Both the position numbers and the translations under genes were made by a program. A stretch of 28,559 bases of DNA from an uncultured Lachnospiraceae bacterium. GTDB lineage: Bacteria > Bacillota > Clostridia > Lachnospirales > Lachnospiraceae. Under the pieces are notes generated by a model. It worked only from the letters and a program-made list of their open reading frames with translations, was not told where the DNA came from and made no database searches. The stretch is taken from the NCBI GenBank assembly GCA_910579645.1, contig CAJTVK010000013.1, positions 19,536 through 48,094 of the forward strand, in the 5' to 3' direction. This document shows positions 1 through 7,440 of the stretch, piece after piece (position 1 is the stretch's first letter; each line of letters opens with the position of its first letter).

Positions 1-2
1 TT

Positions 3-473
3 GGTGGTTTCGGCGGTTTCGGAAGTTTCGGTGGCTTTGGCGGTTTCGGTGATTTTGGCGGCTTCGGGGGATCCAGCACCGGTTATGAAGAGGACGGGCA
101 TTTGCGGGCTGCGGGCAATTATGTAAGGAACGGATATTATAAGGAAGCAAGGAATGTGCTTGACAGCATGGGGGAAAAGGGCGCAAGATGGTACTATTAC
201 AGTGCGCTGGCTCATGCTGGCTTGGGAAATACCGTAGCGGCCATGGAACATGCAAAACGGGCTTCTGCTTTGGAACCTCAGAATACGGATTACAGAAATC
301 TTGTGTACCGCTTCGAGAATGGCGGGATGCAGTATCAGAGACGGCAGTATGCGTATGGCAGTCCCTATATGGGCAGTGGGAATATGTGCCTGAAGCTTTG
401 CCTTGCAAATATGATCTGCAATTTGTGCTGCGGCGGCGGAGGTCTATGCTGCGGGGGAGTTCCCAGGTTTTAA
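3..473 (+). CDS. J-domain-type protein, C-terminal part (5' end outside window)
   Basis: The open frame runs into the left edge, so only the C-terminal ~156 residues are visible. They begin with a GGFGGFG-type glycine/phenylalanine linker. A TPR-like helical segment follows (core ARWYYYSALAHAGLGN, then ALEPQNTDYRNL). The tail is cysteine-rich (CLKLCLANMICNLCCGGGG). I recognise this combination from DnaJ-domain proteins of Lachnospiraceae, where an N-terminal J domain precedes the G/F linker; the J domain itself is not in the window, so that part is inference. Such proteins are presumed Hsp70 co-chaperones, and the Cys-rich tail may bind metal or membrane. A TTG at 102 could be mistaken for a start, but the G/F linker upstream is in frame and clearly coding. 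A DUF2752 gene follows closely, probably in the same transcript. Confidence 0.82.
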   Translation, partial: GGFGGFGSFGGFGGFGDFGGFGGSSTGYEEDGHLRAAGNYVRNGYYKEARNVLDSMGEKGARWYYYSALAHAGLGNTVAAMEHAKRASALEPQNTDYRNLVYRFENGGMQYQRRQYAYGSPYMGSGNMCLKLCLANMICNLCCGGGGLCCGGVPRF

Positions 474-525
474 AAGGATATTCCGGAATCTGACTGTGGC
501 TGCACTGTTTCAGGGAGGGATGCCG

Positions 526-990
526 GTGGGAATAAAAAGTGCTGCAAAGCGGCTGAAAAAGGATATTTGGGATTATAAAACGGGGATAGCGCTGTTTGCG
601 CTGTACTATATAACGGTGCATATTTTATTTCATGCCTTTTGCCCGTCAGTTCTGCTGACAGGATTGCCCTGTGCCGGCTGCGGGATGACGCGGGCGGTAT
701 TTTTTCTTTTGACAGGCCGGTTTAGGAGGTCTTGGCAGCTGAATCCGATGGCCCTGCCGGTGCTTCTTTTTGTTGCCTATTGTCTGTTTACCAGATATTT
801 TCTGGGGAAAAAGGTGAGAGGGTTTAAGGCTGGGGCGGCTGTTTTAGGCGTGTGCATGCTGGCAGTGTACGGATACCGGATGTATGCCGTATTTCCGGAC
901 AGGCCGCCTTATGTGTATACGGCGGGGAATTTTCTGGAGAAACATGTTCCGTTTTATCGGGATATATTGCGTAAAATGTTGGGGATATGA
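526..990 (+). CDS. DUF2752 family membrane protein
   Basis: A small integral membrane protein of about 154 residues and unknown function. It carries the DUF2752 hallmark LPCAGCGMTRAVFFLLTGRF followed by LNPMALPVLLF, where the C-x2-C-G-M-T-R segment sits at a membrane boundary. About three hydrophobic helices are visible: near the N-terminus (GIALFALYYITVHILFHAF), at MALPVLLFVAYCLF, and at AAVLGVCMLAVYGYRMY. The start is uncertain. AGGGAGG at 512-518 is ideally spaced for GTG 526, very close to ATG 520, and absent for GTG 496, so I prefer 526. The gene lies about 50 bp after the J-domain-type gene and ends 7 bp before the first MITE-like element, so any terminator must be within that element. 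Confidence 0.8.
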   Translation: MGIKSAAKRLKKDIWDYKTGIALFALYYITVHILFHAFCPSVLLTGLPCAGCGMTRAVFFLLTGRFRRSWQLNPMALPVLLFVAYCLFTRYFLGKKVRGFKAGAAVLGVCMLAVYGYRMYAVFPDRPPYVYTAGNFLEKHVPFYRDILRKMLGI

Positions 991-997
991 TACAATA

Positions 998-1154
998 AGG
1001 AACTGTTAGGATATTACTTTTCAATGGTGCGTAGGATTTTTTTTGAGAGTGCCGCGCAAAAATCAGGCGCATAGCGGGCTATGTAACTGATTTTTGCGCG
1101 GTGCTGTCGGAGAAAAAGGCAGGCAATATGAAAAGTTATTTTTGAACGGTTCCT
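998..1154. mobile_element. MITE-like palindromic element, copy 1
   Basis: This is a 157 bp non-coding element bounded by imperfect terminal inverted repeats: AGGAACTGTTAGG at the left and, read inward, AGGAACCGTTC at the right, both continuing to ACTTTTCA. Inside is a perfect 15-bp stem (CCGCGCAAAAATCAG with its complement) enclosing CATAGC-GG-GCTATG. A second copy with the same architecture is at 7018-7175. There is no ORF, which fits a non-autonomous transposable palindrome. The long hairpin may also end transcription of the DUF2752 gene. The mobilising transposase is not identifiable here. Confidence 0.8.
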
Positions 1155-1226
1155 AAGCCGGAACGATAGGAGGAATTGGCGTAGCCGGCTGATTCATGCA
1201 ATGCTGTATTAGGCGGGAGGAAAAGT

Positions 1227-2177
1227 ATGGATAATGATAACGGGATTTTTTCGGGGAAAGTAAGCTTGGAGAAAGGCGGAATTTTTACGGGCCGGCAGGA
1301 GGAAGCTTTGGCACCGGAACGGGAACCGCGTGCGGAACTCGGAGCGGAAAGGGTGGAGCACGGGCAGGAGAGTTCGGGGGAGGACATGGAGCAGGGACAG
1401 AATGCCGGTGTACCGCAGAACGATGTGGCAGGAATGCCGGGGCAGGATGCGGGGGCACAGCCGTATTACAAGAATGAAGTGCCGGGGCAGGATGCCGGTA
1501 CGCAGCCGTATTCCGGGAATGGAGTGCCGGGACAGGATGCGGGAGCACAGCCGTATTCCGGAAATGGAGTACTTGGGCAGGATGCGGGAGCACAGCCGTA
1601 TTATGGAAATGGAGTGCCGGGACAGGATGCGGGAGCACAGCCGTGTTACGGGAATGGAGTGCCGGGGCAGGATGTCGGAGCACAGCCGTATTATGGGAAT
1701 GGAGTGCCGGGACAGGATGCGGGAGCACAGCTGTATTACGGAAATGAGATGCCCGGGCAGAATGCCGGAAGGCCGCCTTATTATGGGGGTGAAGAGCAAG
1801 GGCGGAATTATGGAATGCAGCAGATGCCTCCGTATTTTGGGTATGATAATCAAGGACAGAATCAGGAAACGGGATATCATTTTGATTATGGAAATCAAGG
1901 ATATTCCTATGGGCAGAACGGTTACCGGTATCAGGAACAGGGAGGTTATGAGAGGGAAATGGAAATTCCCGTTACCTTAGGGGAATGGCTGCTTTCCATG
2001 GTCTTAATGCTGATTCCCTGTGTCAACATAGTCCTTATGCTGGTATGGGCATTTGGGGATAAAGAAAAAAAGAGCAAATCCAATTTTTTTAAAGCCAGCC
2101 TTATATTTAACGGCATTTTAATGGTTGTTGCCGTTTTATGGTTTATGTTTTTCGGTGTCATGGTGTTAATGGCATAA
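1227..2177 (+). CDS. repeat-rich membrane protein with C-terminal two-helix domain
   Basis: A 316-residue protein of unknown function. The start ATG 1227 has a good Shine-Dalgarno (GGGAGGAAAAGT). Residues ~1-65 are acidic and polar. Residues ~69-188 are eight tandem 15-residue repeats (consensus GVPGQDAGAQPYYGN). Residues ~189-240 are Gln/Gly/Tyr-rich. The C-terminal ~70 residues hold a compact membrane domain: EIPVTLGEWLLSMVLMLIPC, then VNIVLMLVWAFGDKEKKSKS, then a second hydrophobic helix. I recognise this GEW...IP..N...WAF...KSN..KA arrangement as a recurrent small membrane domain in Lachnospiraceae, usually behind a low-complexity or zinc-ribbon N-terminus. The long soluble part has no signal peptide, so the protein is probably anchored with the repeats on one side of the membrane; which side is not clear. 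It lies directly downstream of the MITE copy, so its promoter may lie in or beside that element. Confidence 0.75.
   Translation: MDNDNGIFSGKVSLEKGGIFTGRQEEALAPEREPRAELGAERVEHGQESSGEDMEQGQNAGVPQNDVAGMPGQDAGAQPYYKNEVPGQDAGTQPYSGNGVPGQDAGAQPYSGNGVLGQDAGAQPYYGNGVPGQDAGAQPCYGNGVPGQDVGAQPYYGNGVPGQDAGAQLYYGNEMPGQNAGRPPYYGGEEQGRNYGMQQMPPYFGYDNQGQNQETGYHFDYGNQGYSYGQNGYRYQEQGGYEREMEIPVTLGEWLLSMVLMLIPCVNIVLMLVWAFGDKEKKSKSNFFKASLIFNGILMVVAVLWFMFFGVMVLMA
1431..1790 (+). repeat. eight tandem 45-bp coding repeats
   Basis: Eight in-frame 45-bp units encode GxPGQDAGxQPYYGN. The first and last are the most diverged. The central units differ mostly at single bases (Ala/Val, Tyr/Cys, Pro/Leu changes), indicating recent duplication. 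Copy number is likely to vary between strains. Confidence 0.9.
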
Positions 2178-2214
2178 ATGTGGGAGGAAGTAAGGCACAG
2201 CCGCCTATTGGGCT

Positions 2215-2251
2215 TTTTGCCTGCCTGAGCCGCCGGCGCAGGCAGGCAAAA
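2215..2251. terminator. hairpin between convergent genes
   Basis: A perfect 13-bp stem (TTTTGCCTGCCTG at 2215-2227 pairing with 2239-2251) has an 11-nt loop. It lies between the plus-strand repeat protein and the minus-strand methyltransferase, so it probably ends both transcripts. Because T and A runs are inside the stem, each strand gives a symmetrical hairpin, but no classical U tract follows. Part of it (2231-2246) matches another convergent-gene hairpin near 26300 at 15 of 16 positions. Confidence 0.6.
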
Positions 2252-2263
2252 GGGAAAGAATAT

Positions 2264-3133
2264 TTATGAACGGTTTCTTTGCCAGCGGCATGAGGCTCCG
2301 CATGGGAGAATCAGCCCGCTGTCGGTCACCGGAAGGCCGATTTCGTCAGCGGTAACGGAACCGCCGAAATCCCGGGCAATCACCGTGTGCAGCATATAGG
2401 AAAGCACCGCAGGCTGAAGTCCGGTAGTGTAGGAGTTGATTAAATAGAAAACCGCATCCTCAGAGAGTATTTCTGCCGTCAATTGTATTAAGCGGAAGAT
2501 GCCGTCTTCCATTTTCCATATTTCCCCTTTCGGCCCGCGGCCGTAAGAGGGGGGATCCATGATGATGGCATCGTATTTGATTCCCCGGCGTATTTCCCGT
2601 TCCGTAAATTTGACGCAGTCATCCACCAGCCACCGGATCGGTGCATTGCCAAGGCCGGAGGAAACGGCATTTTCTTTCGCCCAGGCTACCATTCCCTTTG
2701 AAGCATCTACATGGGTTACCTGTGCGCCGGCTTTGGCCGCGGCTAAAGTAGCCCCGCCGGTGTAGGCGAAAAGGTTCAGTACCTTCACGGGGCGGCCGGC
2801 ATTGCGGATAAGTCCGGAAAACCAATCCCAGTTAACCGCCTGTTCGGGAAACAGGCCGGTATGCTTGAAGCTGAAAGGTTTTAAATGAAAAGTAAGATCC
2901 TTATATCGGATATTCCATTCCTGCGGAAGGCGGAAAAACTCCCACTCGCCGCCCCCTTTTGAACTGCGGTGGTAATGACCGTTTTTCTTTTTCCATCCCG
3001 GGTTATTTTTTGGCGTATTCCATATGACTTGCGGGTCGGGCCGTACCAGAAGGTAATCGCCCCAGCGTTCTAACTTTTCTCCGGAAGAAGTGTCCAGAAT
3101 TTCATAATCTTCCCAATGATCCGATATCCACAT
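2264..3133 (-). CDS. class I SAM-dependent methyltransferase, rRNA cytosine/guanine type (COG1092-like)
   Basis: A 289-residue cytoplasmic methyltransferase, probably acting on rRNA. The N-terminal ~95 residues form a small domain (WGDYLLVRPDPQVIW; later FKHTGLFPEQAVNWDWF). The Rossmann fold follows: motif I VLNLFAYTGGATLAAAKAGA, an acidic strand end VTHVDASKGMVAWAKEN, VDDCVKF, and the catalytic or binding motif IIMDPPSYGRGPKGEIWKME. The NLFAYTG and DPPSYGRG motifs are typical of the COG1092 RlmI/RlmK-like group, although the PUA domain found in RlmI is absent and the substrate cannot be fixed from sequence. ATG 3133 is preceded on the minus strand by AAGGAG with 6-nt spacing. The gene is convergent with the repeat protein, and its promoter must lie in 3134-3400. 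Confidence 0.85.
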   Translation of the reverse strand: MWISDHWEDYEILDTSSGEKLERWGDYLLVRPDPQVIWNTPKNNPGWKKKNGHYHRSSKGGGEWEFFRLPQEWNIRYKDLTFHLKPFSFKHTGLFPEQAVNWDWFSGLIRNAGRPVKVLNLFAYTGGATLAAAKAGAQVTHVDASKGMVAWAKENAVSSGLGNAPIRWLVDDCVKFTEREIRRGIKYDAIIMDPPSYGRGPKGEIWKMEDGIFRLIQLTAEILSEDAVFYLINSYTTGLQPAVLSYMLHTVIARDFGGSVTADEIGLPVTDSGLILPCGASCRWQRNRS

Positions 3134-3334
3134 ATTTGTCTCCTTTGTGTCAATGTTTTATGGGAAACGCCGTCAATCTTTTTTGCAGGACGTTCCCGGC
3201 ACTGATTTTTACCGTGTGAAAAGGCAGATTTCCTCTGCAGAAATCATGTGCATTCATACATACATTATAACAGCTTTCCTGTTTTTTTCAATTACGCAGA
3301 AGTGACGATACGGAAAGCAGGCTGAGCTGTTACC

Positions 3335-3358
3335 ATTTCCGTGCATATTTCCGTGCAT
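3335..3358. repeat. tandem 12-bp repeat upstream of a promoter
   Basis: ATTTCCGTGCAT occurs twice head-to-tail, ending 16 bp before the -35 box of the promoter at 3375-3403. Its position would suit binding of an activator or repressor, but nothing in the sequence identifies one. The rest of 3134-3334 shows no gene, only a short hairpin of GATTTC/GAAATC near 3230. Confidence 0.4.
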
Positions 3359-3374
3359 ATAAAGGATGATGTTA

Positions 3375-3403
3375 TTGCGTAACAATATTCAGTATGCTAT
3401 ACT
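3375..3403 (+). promoter_or_regulatory. sigma-A type promoter before putP remnant/chemoreceptor
   Basis: TTGCGT at 3375-3380, a 17-bp spacer and TATACT at 3398-3403 with an extended TG two bases before it. It would transcribe the decayed symporter fragment and then the chemoreceptor gene at 3757. It was probably once the symporter promoter. Confidence 0.55.
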
Positions 3404-3445
3404 GAAACAATAGAGAAGAAAGGAAATCTTTATTGGAGAAGGACG

Positions 3446-3685
3446 AATTTCCAAGAGCCAGTGGCAGGAATCCTGTCGGGAGCCATGACGGTTATTCTAT
3501 GGGATTATATTCCGCTTGCCGGCGGGAAAACGCTTGGCACGGTTACCGGTCTATATTCTCTTGCCGGCGGCTTTGCGGTCAGTCTTCTTGTGATAGTGGC
3601 AGTCAGCCTGCTGACTCCGGCACCTGAGGGGGAAATGCTGCAGGAATTTGATGATGTAAAAAACAATAGAAACATAAAAACCTGA
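3446..3685 (+). pseudogene. putP: sodium/solute symporter (PutP-like), C-terminal remnant
   Basis: About 75 codons resemble the last transmembrane segments of PutP-type sodium:solute symporters. VAGILSGAMTVILWDYIPL is followed by KTLGTVTGLYSLAGGF, a hydrophobic helix ending VSLLTPAP, and a charged tail with LQEFDDVKNN. A complete symporter has roughly 500 residues, so about 85% is missing. A promoter and a plausible Shine-Dalgarno with a TTG at 3433 lie just upstream, but that start reads a different frame. The simplest reading is a large internal deletion that joined the 5' end of the gene to its 3' end out of frame. The fragment has no start codon of its own and is unlikely to be functional. 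It now serves as leader sequence of the downstream chemoreceptor gene. Confidence 0.7.
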
Positions 3686-3756
3686 CAGAGAGATAATGGG
3701 GAATTTGCATCGCCGGCTCCGGATTCAGGTATTTCAGAAAGGTGTGGATAACTAAA

Positions 3757-5631
3757 ATGAAAAAATTAATTACAGAACGTCTCTTTGCCTATATGCTGGC
3801 AGCTTTGCTTATTACGATTACGGCTATCTTCCTCCTGCAGACTATAGTGTCGCAGAAGAACAACAGGTCCACCAGCCAAGACAAACTGGAGGAGGTAAGG
3901 GCAAAGCTGGCCGGCAATGAGGAGAACATCAGAAATCTTACGGAAAATGTCAGTGAAACAAACCTTGCCAAGTCCAGGGCTTTTGCGGATATGCTTGCCA
4001 TGGATCCTTCCATTGAAGGGGATATGGATAAACTGAATCAAATTCAGGAACGGCTGATGGTAAACGAATTACATATTATTGACGGAGAAGGGATTATCAC
4101 CAGCAGTTCTTTTGACGGGTATATCGGATTTGACATGAAAAGCGGGGAACAGTCAAATGCATTTATGGTCATTGTGGATGACCCGTCCATAGAACTGGTG
4201 CAGGAACCGCAGATGAATGCATCCAAGGGAATTGTGATGCAGTATATCGGCGTGGCAAGGAAAGATGCGAAGGGATTTGTGCAGGTGGGTATCCGGCCGG
4301 AGGTGTTGGAAAAGGCTTTGGCCGGCACGGAACTGAATGTTGTTTTGGCTGATATTGAGTATGGGGAAAACGGATATGTATATGCCATCGATGCGGCGAA
4401 TGGCTTGATTTTGGCGCATCCGAATGCTTCCTTGGTCGGCATGCAGGCCACGGATGCCGGATTCCCTTCCGGCTTTACGGGAAACGGCAAAGCAGTGGTG
4501 GACGGAGTGAAGGGGTATTACTACGCGGAAGAACATGAGGGGCAGGTCATCGGCACATTTATGCCGGCGAATGAATATTATGCGGAACGCCAGAGCCAGA
4601 CAATTGTGGTATCTTTCAGCATGCTGATTATTTTCGGGCTGCTGCTGATTATGATTAATTGGATGGTGGATAAAAAGATTGTGAGTGGGATTGACAGAAT
4701 TACCCATTCTATGAAAGAAATTGCCGACGGGAATTTTGACCTTACCGTAGAGGAAAAGGGAAACTCGGAATTTGTGCTGCTTTCCGACAGCATAAATAAA
4801 ATGGTGACGAATATCCGCAGAAATATGGATGAAAACGAAAAACTTCTGGGACAGCAGAAGTCGGACATGGAAAACAATCAGGCAATGATTGAGAACATAA
4901 AAAATGTCTGTGTGGATTTGGAGCAGGTATCGGGAGAAAATCTGACCAATGCTGAGCATATTACACAGGGCACCGGGGAACAGGAAAAGGCATTGGAAGG
5001 CCTGAAACGGATCATGGAAGACCTGACGGAAGAACTGACAGAGAGTGTAAATGCAACGATAAGCGTCACGAAAGCGACGGGCAACACGGCCGAGAAAATT
5101 ACGCAGACGCAGTCGGAGATGAAATTGCTGAAGGATTCTATGGAGCATATTGCAGATATGTCCATTGCTATTGAAAAAATAATCGGGGAAATCAATTCCA
5201 TTGCGCAGCAGACGAACATGCTGTCATTAAATGCCTCCATAGAAGCAGCCAGAGCCGGTGAGATGGGGAAAGGCTTTGCGGTAGTGGCAACCCAGGTAGG
5301 GGAACTGGCGGCGAGAAGTGCGCATGCGGCAAAAGAAACCAATGAATTGATTACCAATTCCATACATGCGGTGGAAAGCGGGAAACGCATTACCGATCAG
5401 ACGGTGGAAGCGTTTGGGGCGGCCGTGCAGAATATTGAGTTGGCTAACCGTGATGTGGAGAAGATTGCGGGAATGGTTCGGCAGAATATGGCTATTGTAT
5501 CGGATGCGGTCAGCCAGATTCAGAGAATATCCAAGGTTGTGGAAGAGAACATCCATATTTCGATGGGGACAAAGCAAGTATCTTCCAATATGGCCGATAT
5601 TACAGGGAAGCTTTTGGAAATCATAGAATGA
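3757..5631 (+). CDS. methyl-accepting chemotaxis protein with extracellular Cache-type sensor
   Basis: A chemoreceptor of 624 residues that would relay ligand binding outside the cell to CheA/CheW. There is one N-terminal transmembrane helix (~10-31), an extracellular region (~32-280), a second helix (~281-304, IVVSFSMLIIFGLLLIMINW) and a HAMP domain (~305-358; ITHSMKEIADGNFDLTVEEK). A long coiled-coil signalling domain follows, with the conserved hairpin tip INSIAQQTNMLSLNASIEAA and GKGFAVVATQVGELAARS near residues 476-520. The extracellular part contains GYVYAIDAANGLILAHPNAS, a pattern typical of Cache domains. ATG 3757 is preferred over GTG 3742 because the AGAAAGG sequence at 3737-3743 suits it better. 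The protein ends at ...LEIIE, without a CheR-binding pentapeptide. No che genes are in the window, so it is an orphan receptor working with remote machinery. Confidence 0.9.
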   Translation: MKKLITERLFAYMLAALLITITAIFLLQTIVSQKNNRSTSQDKLEEVRAKLAGNEENIRNLTENVSETNLAKSRAFADMLAMDPSIEGDMDKLNQIQERLMVNELHIIDGEGIITSSSFDGYIGFDMKSGEQSNAFMVIVDDPSIELVQEPQMNASKGIVMQYIGVARKDAKGFVQVGIRPEVLEKALAGTELNVVLADIEYGENGYVYAIDAANGLILAHPNASLVGMQATDAGFPSGFTGNGKAVVDGVKGYYYAEEHEGQVIGTFMPANEYYAERQSQTIVVSFSMLIIFGLLLIMINWMVDKKIVSGIDRITHSMKEIADGNFDLTVEEKGNSEFVLLSDSINKMVTNIRRNMDENEKLLGQQKSDMENNQAMIENIKNVCVDLEQVSGENLTNAEHITQGTGEQEKALEGLKRIMEDLTEELTESVNATISVTKATGNTAEKITQTQSEMKLLKDSMEHIADMSIAIEKIIGEINSIAQQTNMLSLNASIEAARAGEMGKGFAVVATQVGELAARSAHAAKETNELITNSIHAVESGKRITDQTVEAFGAAVQNIELANRDVEKIAGMVRQNMAIVSDAVSQIQRISKVVEENIHISMGTKQVSSNMADITGKLLEIIE

Positions 5632-5650
5632 CTGCCGGAGGGCACAGGAG

Positions 5651-6958
5651 ATGACGGAATATAGGAAGTTAGGGCAGGCGGAAATTACCAGGGAACTGTT
5701 CCGTGATTTCGTGCGCCGTCAGGAAGTGACGGACTGCTGGCGGAAAGAAAACTCGGCATGGGTAGTGAAAAGCGATCCATTCATTGACGACTGGTCGGAA
5801 GAAGATTACATGACATTGACCGGCTGCCTGAAGCATACCGTTTCCTCCGGCGGTCTGGTATATGGCGCTTTTTGCGGAGGCAGCTTAAAGGGCTTTGTTT
5901 CCGTGGAACCGGAGCTGTTCGGCGGCAGGCAGAGGTATCTTGACTTGTCCAGTATCCATGTGTCGGCAGATATGCGGGGGCAGGGAATCGGGCGGGCTTT
6001 GTTTGCCGCGGCAAAGGAATGGGCAGAGGAAAGAGGGGCGTCCAAGCTGTACATATCCGCTCATTCCGCGGTGGAAAGCCAGGCTTTTTATAAGGCTATG
6101 GGCTGCGTGGAAGCACAGCAGTATGAATTGAGCCATGTGGAAAAGGAACCTTTTGACTGCCAGCTGGAGTGTGCCGTAACCCGGATGAGCCGTGATGATT
6201 TTGACTTTAAGAGAGTGGCGGAGGGCTATAAGAGACGGCCCTTTCTGCATAAACAGGTAATGGAAGAGTTCCGGAAGGATATGACAAGGCAGACATTTTC
6301 CAATGGATTGGACGTAGGGTGCGGAGCCGGTTTGTCGTCAAAGGCTTTGAAGCTTATCTGCAGCCATGTGACCGGAGCCGACAGTTCCGCAGAAATGATA
6401 GGCGCGGCCAAAGAGGTTTGCGGGGAGGAGCCGGGATATGACTTTCTTGTCTGCAAAGCGGAAGAAATTCCGGCAGGACGGGAAAAATATGATATCGTTA
6501 CGGCGGCCGGTGTGATTCAATGGGTGGAAAGAGAGAAATTCCTGCGAAACCTTTGGAATATCATGGATTTAAACGGATATTTACTCATTTATGATTTCTG
6601 CATATCGGATCGGATGAAGGACAATGAAGCTTATTCCGTATGGTGGCATGAGGTTTATCTGAAAGAGTTTCCCAAACCGTACAGAAACGAGCATGTGTGG
6701 ACGGAAGCGGAAGTGGAACCCTACGGATTTTCCATGCTCCGTCAGGCAGAATATGATATGGTGCATGAATTTTCTTTGGACGACTTCATTGAATTTATGA
6801 TGATTCAGTCAAACGTAAATGTAAAAGTGGAAAAAGAGAAAAGAGACGTGGGGGCGGTCAGGGAATGGTTCAGGCAGTCGTTGGAGCCGGTTTTCCTGCA
6901 TGAGAAGGAAACTGCGGTTTTTACCGGATATAGTTGGTATATACAGAAAAAAGGATGA
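5651..6958 (+). CDS. fusion of GNAT acetyltransferase and SAM-dependent methyltransferase
   Basis: A 435-residue two-domain protein. Residues ~1-175 form a GNAT N-acetyltransferase: beta-strand YLDLSSIHVSADM, then the acetyl-CoA loop RGQGIGRALF starting at R109, then LYISAHSAVESQAFYKAMGC. Residues ~185-435 form a class I methyltransferase: GLDVGCGAGLSSKALKLI (motif I around D221), VTGADSSAEMIGAAKEV, YDIVTAAGVIQWVEREKFLR, and a C-terminal methyltransferase-11-like end. The linker is short and the frame continuous, so this is a real fusion and not two adjacent genes. A GNAT and a methyltransferase on one chain suggest sequential modification of one small amine or peptide, but the substrate is unknown. 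ATG 5651 has GGAG upstream and lies 19 bp after the chemoreceptor stop, so the two are likely co-transcribed. Confidence 0.8.
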   Translation: MTEYRKLGQAEITRELFRDFVRRQEVTDCWRKENSAWVVKSDPFIDDWSEEDYMTLTGCLKHTVSSGGLVYGAFCGGSLKGFVSVEPELFGGRQRYLDLSSIHVSADMRGQGIGRALFAAAKEWAEERGASKLYISAHSAVESQAFYKAMGCVEAQQYELSHVEKEPFDCQLECAVTRMSRDDFDFKRVAEGYKRRPFLHKQVMEEFRKDMTRQTFSNGLDVGCGAGLSSKALKLICSHVTGADSSAEMIGAAKEVCGEEPGYDFLVCKAEEIPAGREKYDIVTAAGVIQWVEREKFLRNLWNIMDLNGYLLIYDFCISDRMKDNEAYSVWWHEVYLKEFPKPYRNEHVWTEAEVEPYGFSMLRQAEYDMVHEFSLDDFIEFMMIQSNVNVKVEKEKRDVGAVREWFRQSLEPVFLHEKETAVFTGYSWYIQKKG

Positions 6959-7017
6959 AAGAAAACCGTGGAAGAAAGGAAGCCGAATGACGGAGTTGGA
7001 AAAGTGCGGAGATGCTT

Positions 7018-7175
7018 AGGAACTGTCAAGAAATAACTTTTCAATAGTGCGCAGGATTTTTCTTCGAGAGTGCCACTCAAAAATCAGGCGCATAGCGGGC
7101 TATGTAACTGATTTTTGAGTGGCACTCTCGGAAAAAAAGACAAGCAATATGAAAAGTTATTTCTTGACAGTTCCT
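7018..7175. mobile_element. MITE-like palindromic element, copy 2
   Basis: A second copy of the element at 998-1154. It is more perfect: the terminal inverted repeats match over 26 bp (they begin AGGAACTGTCAAGAAATAAC). The inner stem is 22 bp (GAGAGTGCCACTCAAAAATC pairs with the right arm). The loop CGCATAGCGGGCTATGTAA is identical in the two copies. Where copy 1 has GCGC/GCGC in the stem, copy 2 has ACTC/GAGT, so pairing is kept although the bases differ. There is no coding capacity. It lies 59 bp after the fusion gene and could act as its terminator. Confidence 0.85.
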
Positions 7176-7269
7176 TAGTATGGGAACCGATAGTTTACGG
7201 CGATGGGCAGGGGAGAGGAAACGGGCGGAAAGGTATTGGCAGACGGGATTTCTGTCCCCTATACAGACA

Positions 7270-7440
7270 TTATATATAATTCAGGTGCCAGACATCGGCA
7301 TTGCAGCACTTCTGTTTTTTGTAGGACAGCTCTTCCAAAAAAGAATCGTGCAGGCGGGAGTACCTGTTCCAGCTGGCGTTTTTGTATTTGGGGGCTATTT
7401 CTGTCATGGATACATTCTTTGGCGTTTTTCTTTCATGCAT
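7270..7440 (-). CDS. small hypothetical protein (56 aa)
   Basis: I do not recognise this protein. The case for a real gene is the translation signal. On the minus strand AGGAGG (complement of 7450-7455) precedes ATG 7440 by 9 nt. Longer in-frame ATGs further upstream lack any such site. The product begins MHERKTPKNVSMTEIAPKYK, continues NASWNRYSRLHDSFLEELSY and ends with a lysine- and cysteine-containing tail (KKQKCC...). It is basic and probably cytosolic, with no membrane segment. It sits alone between the second MITE copy and the membrane-sensing chemoreceptor, facing away from the latter. The overlapping plus-strand frames have no ribosome binding site and look like shadows. Confidence 0.5.
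   Translation of the reverse strand: MHERKTPKNVSMTEIAPKYKNASWNRYSRLHDSFLEELSYKKQKCCNADVWHLNYI

Noticed and set aside
3433..3627. TTG-initiated ORF over the putP remnant
   Set aside because: It reads the remnant in the wrong frame and encodes a composition unlike any membrane protein. It is likely a deletion artefact.
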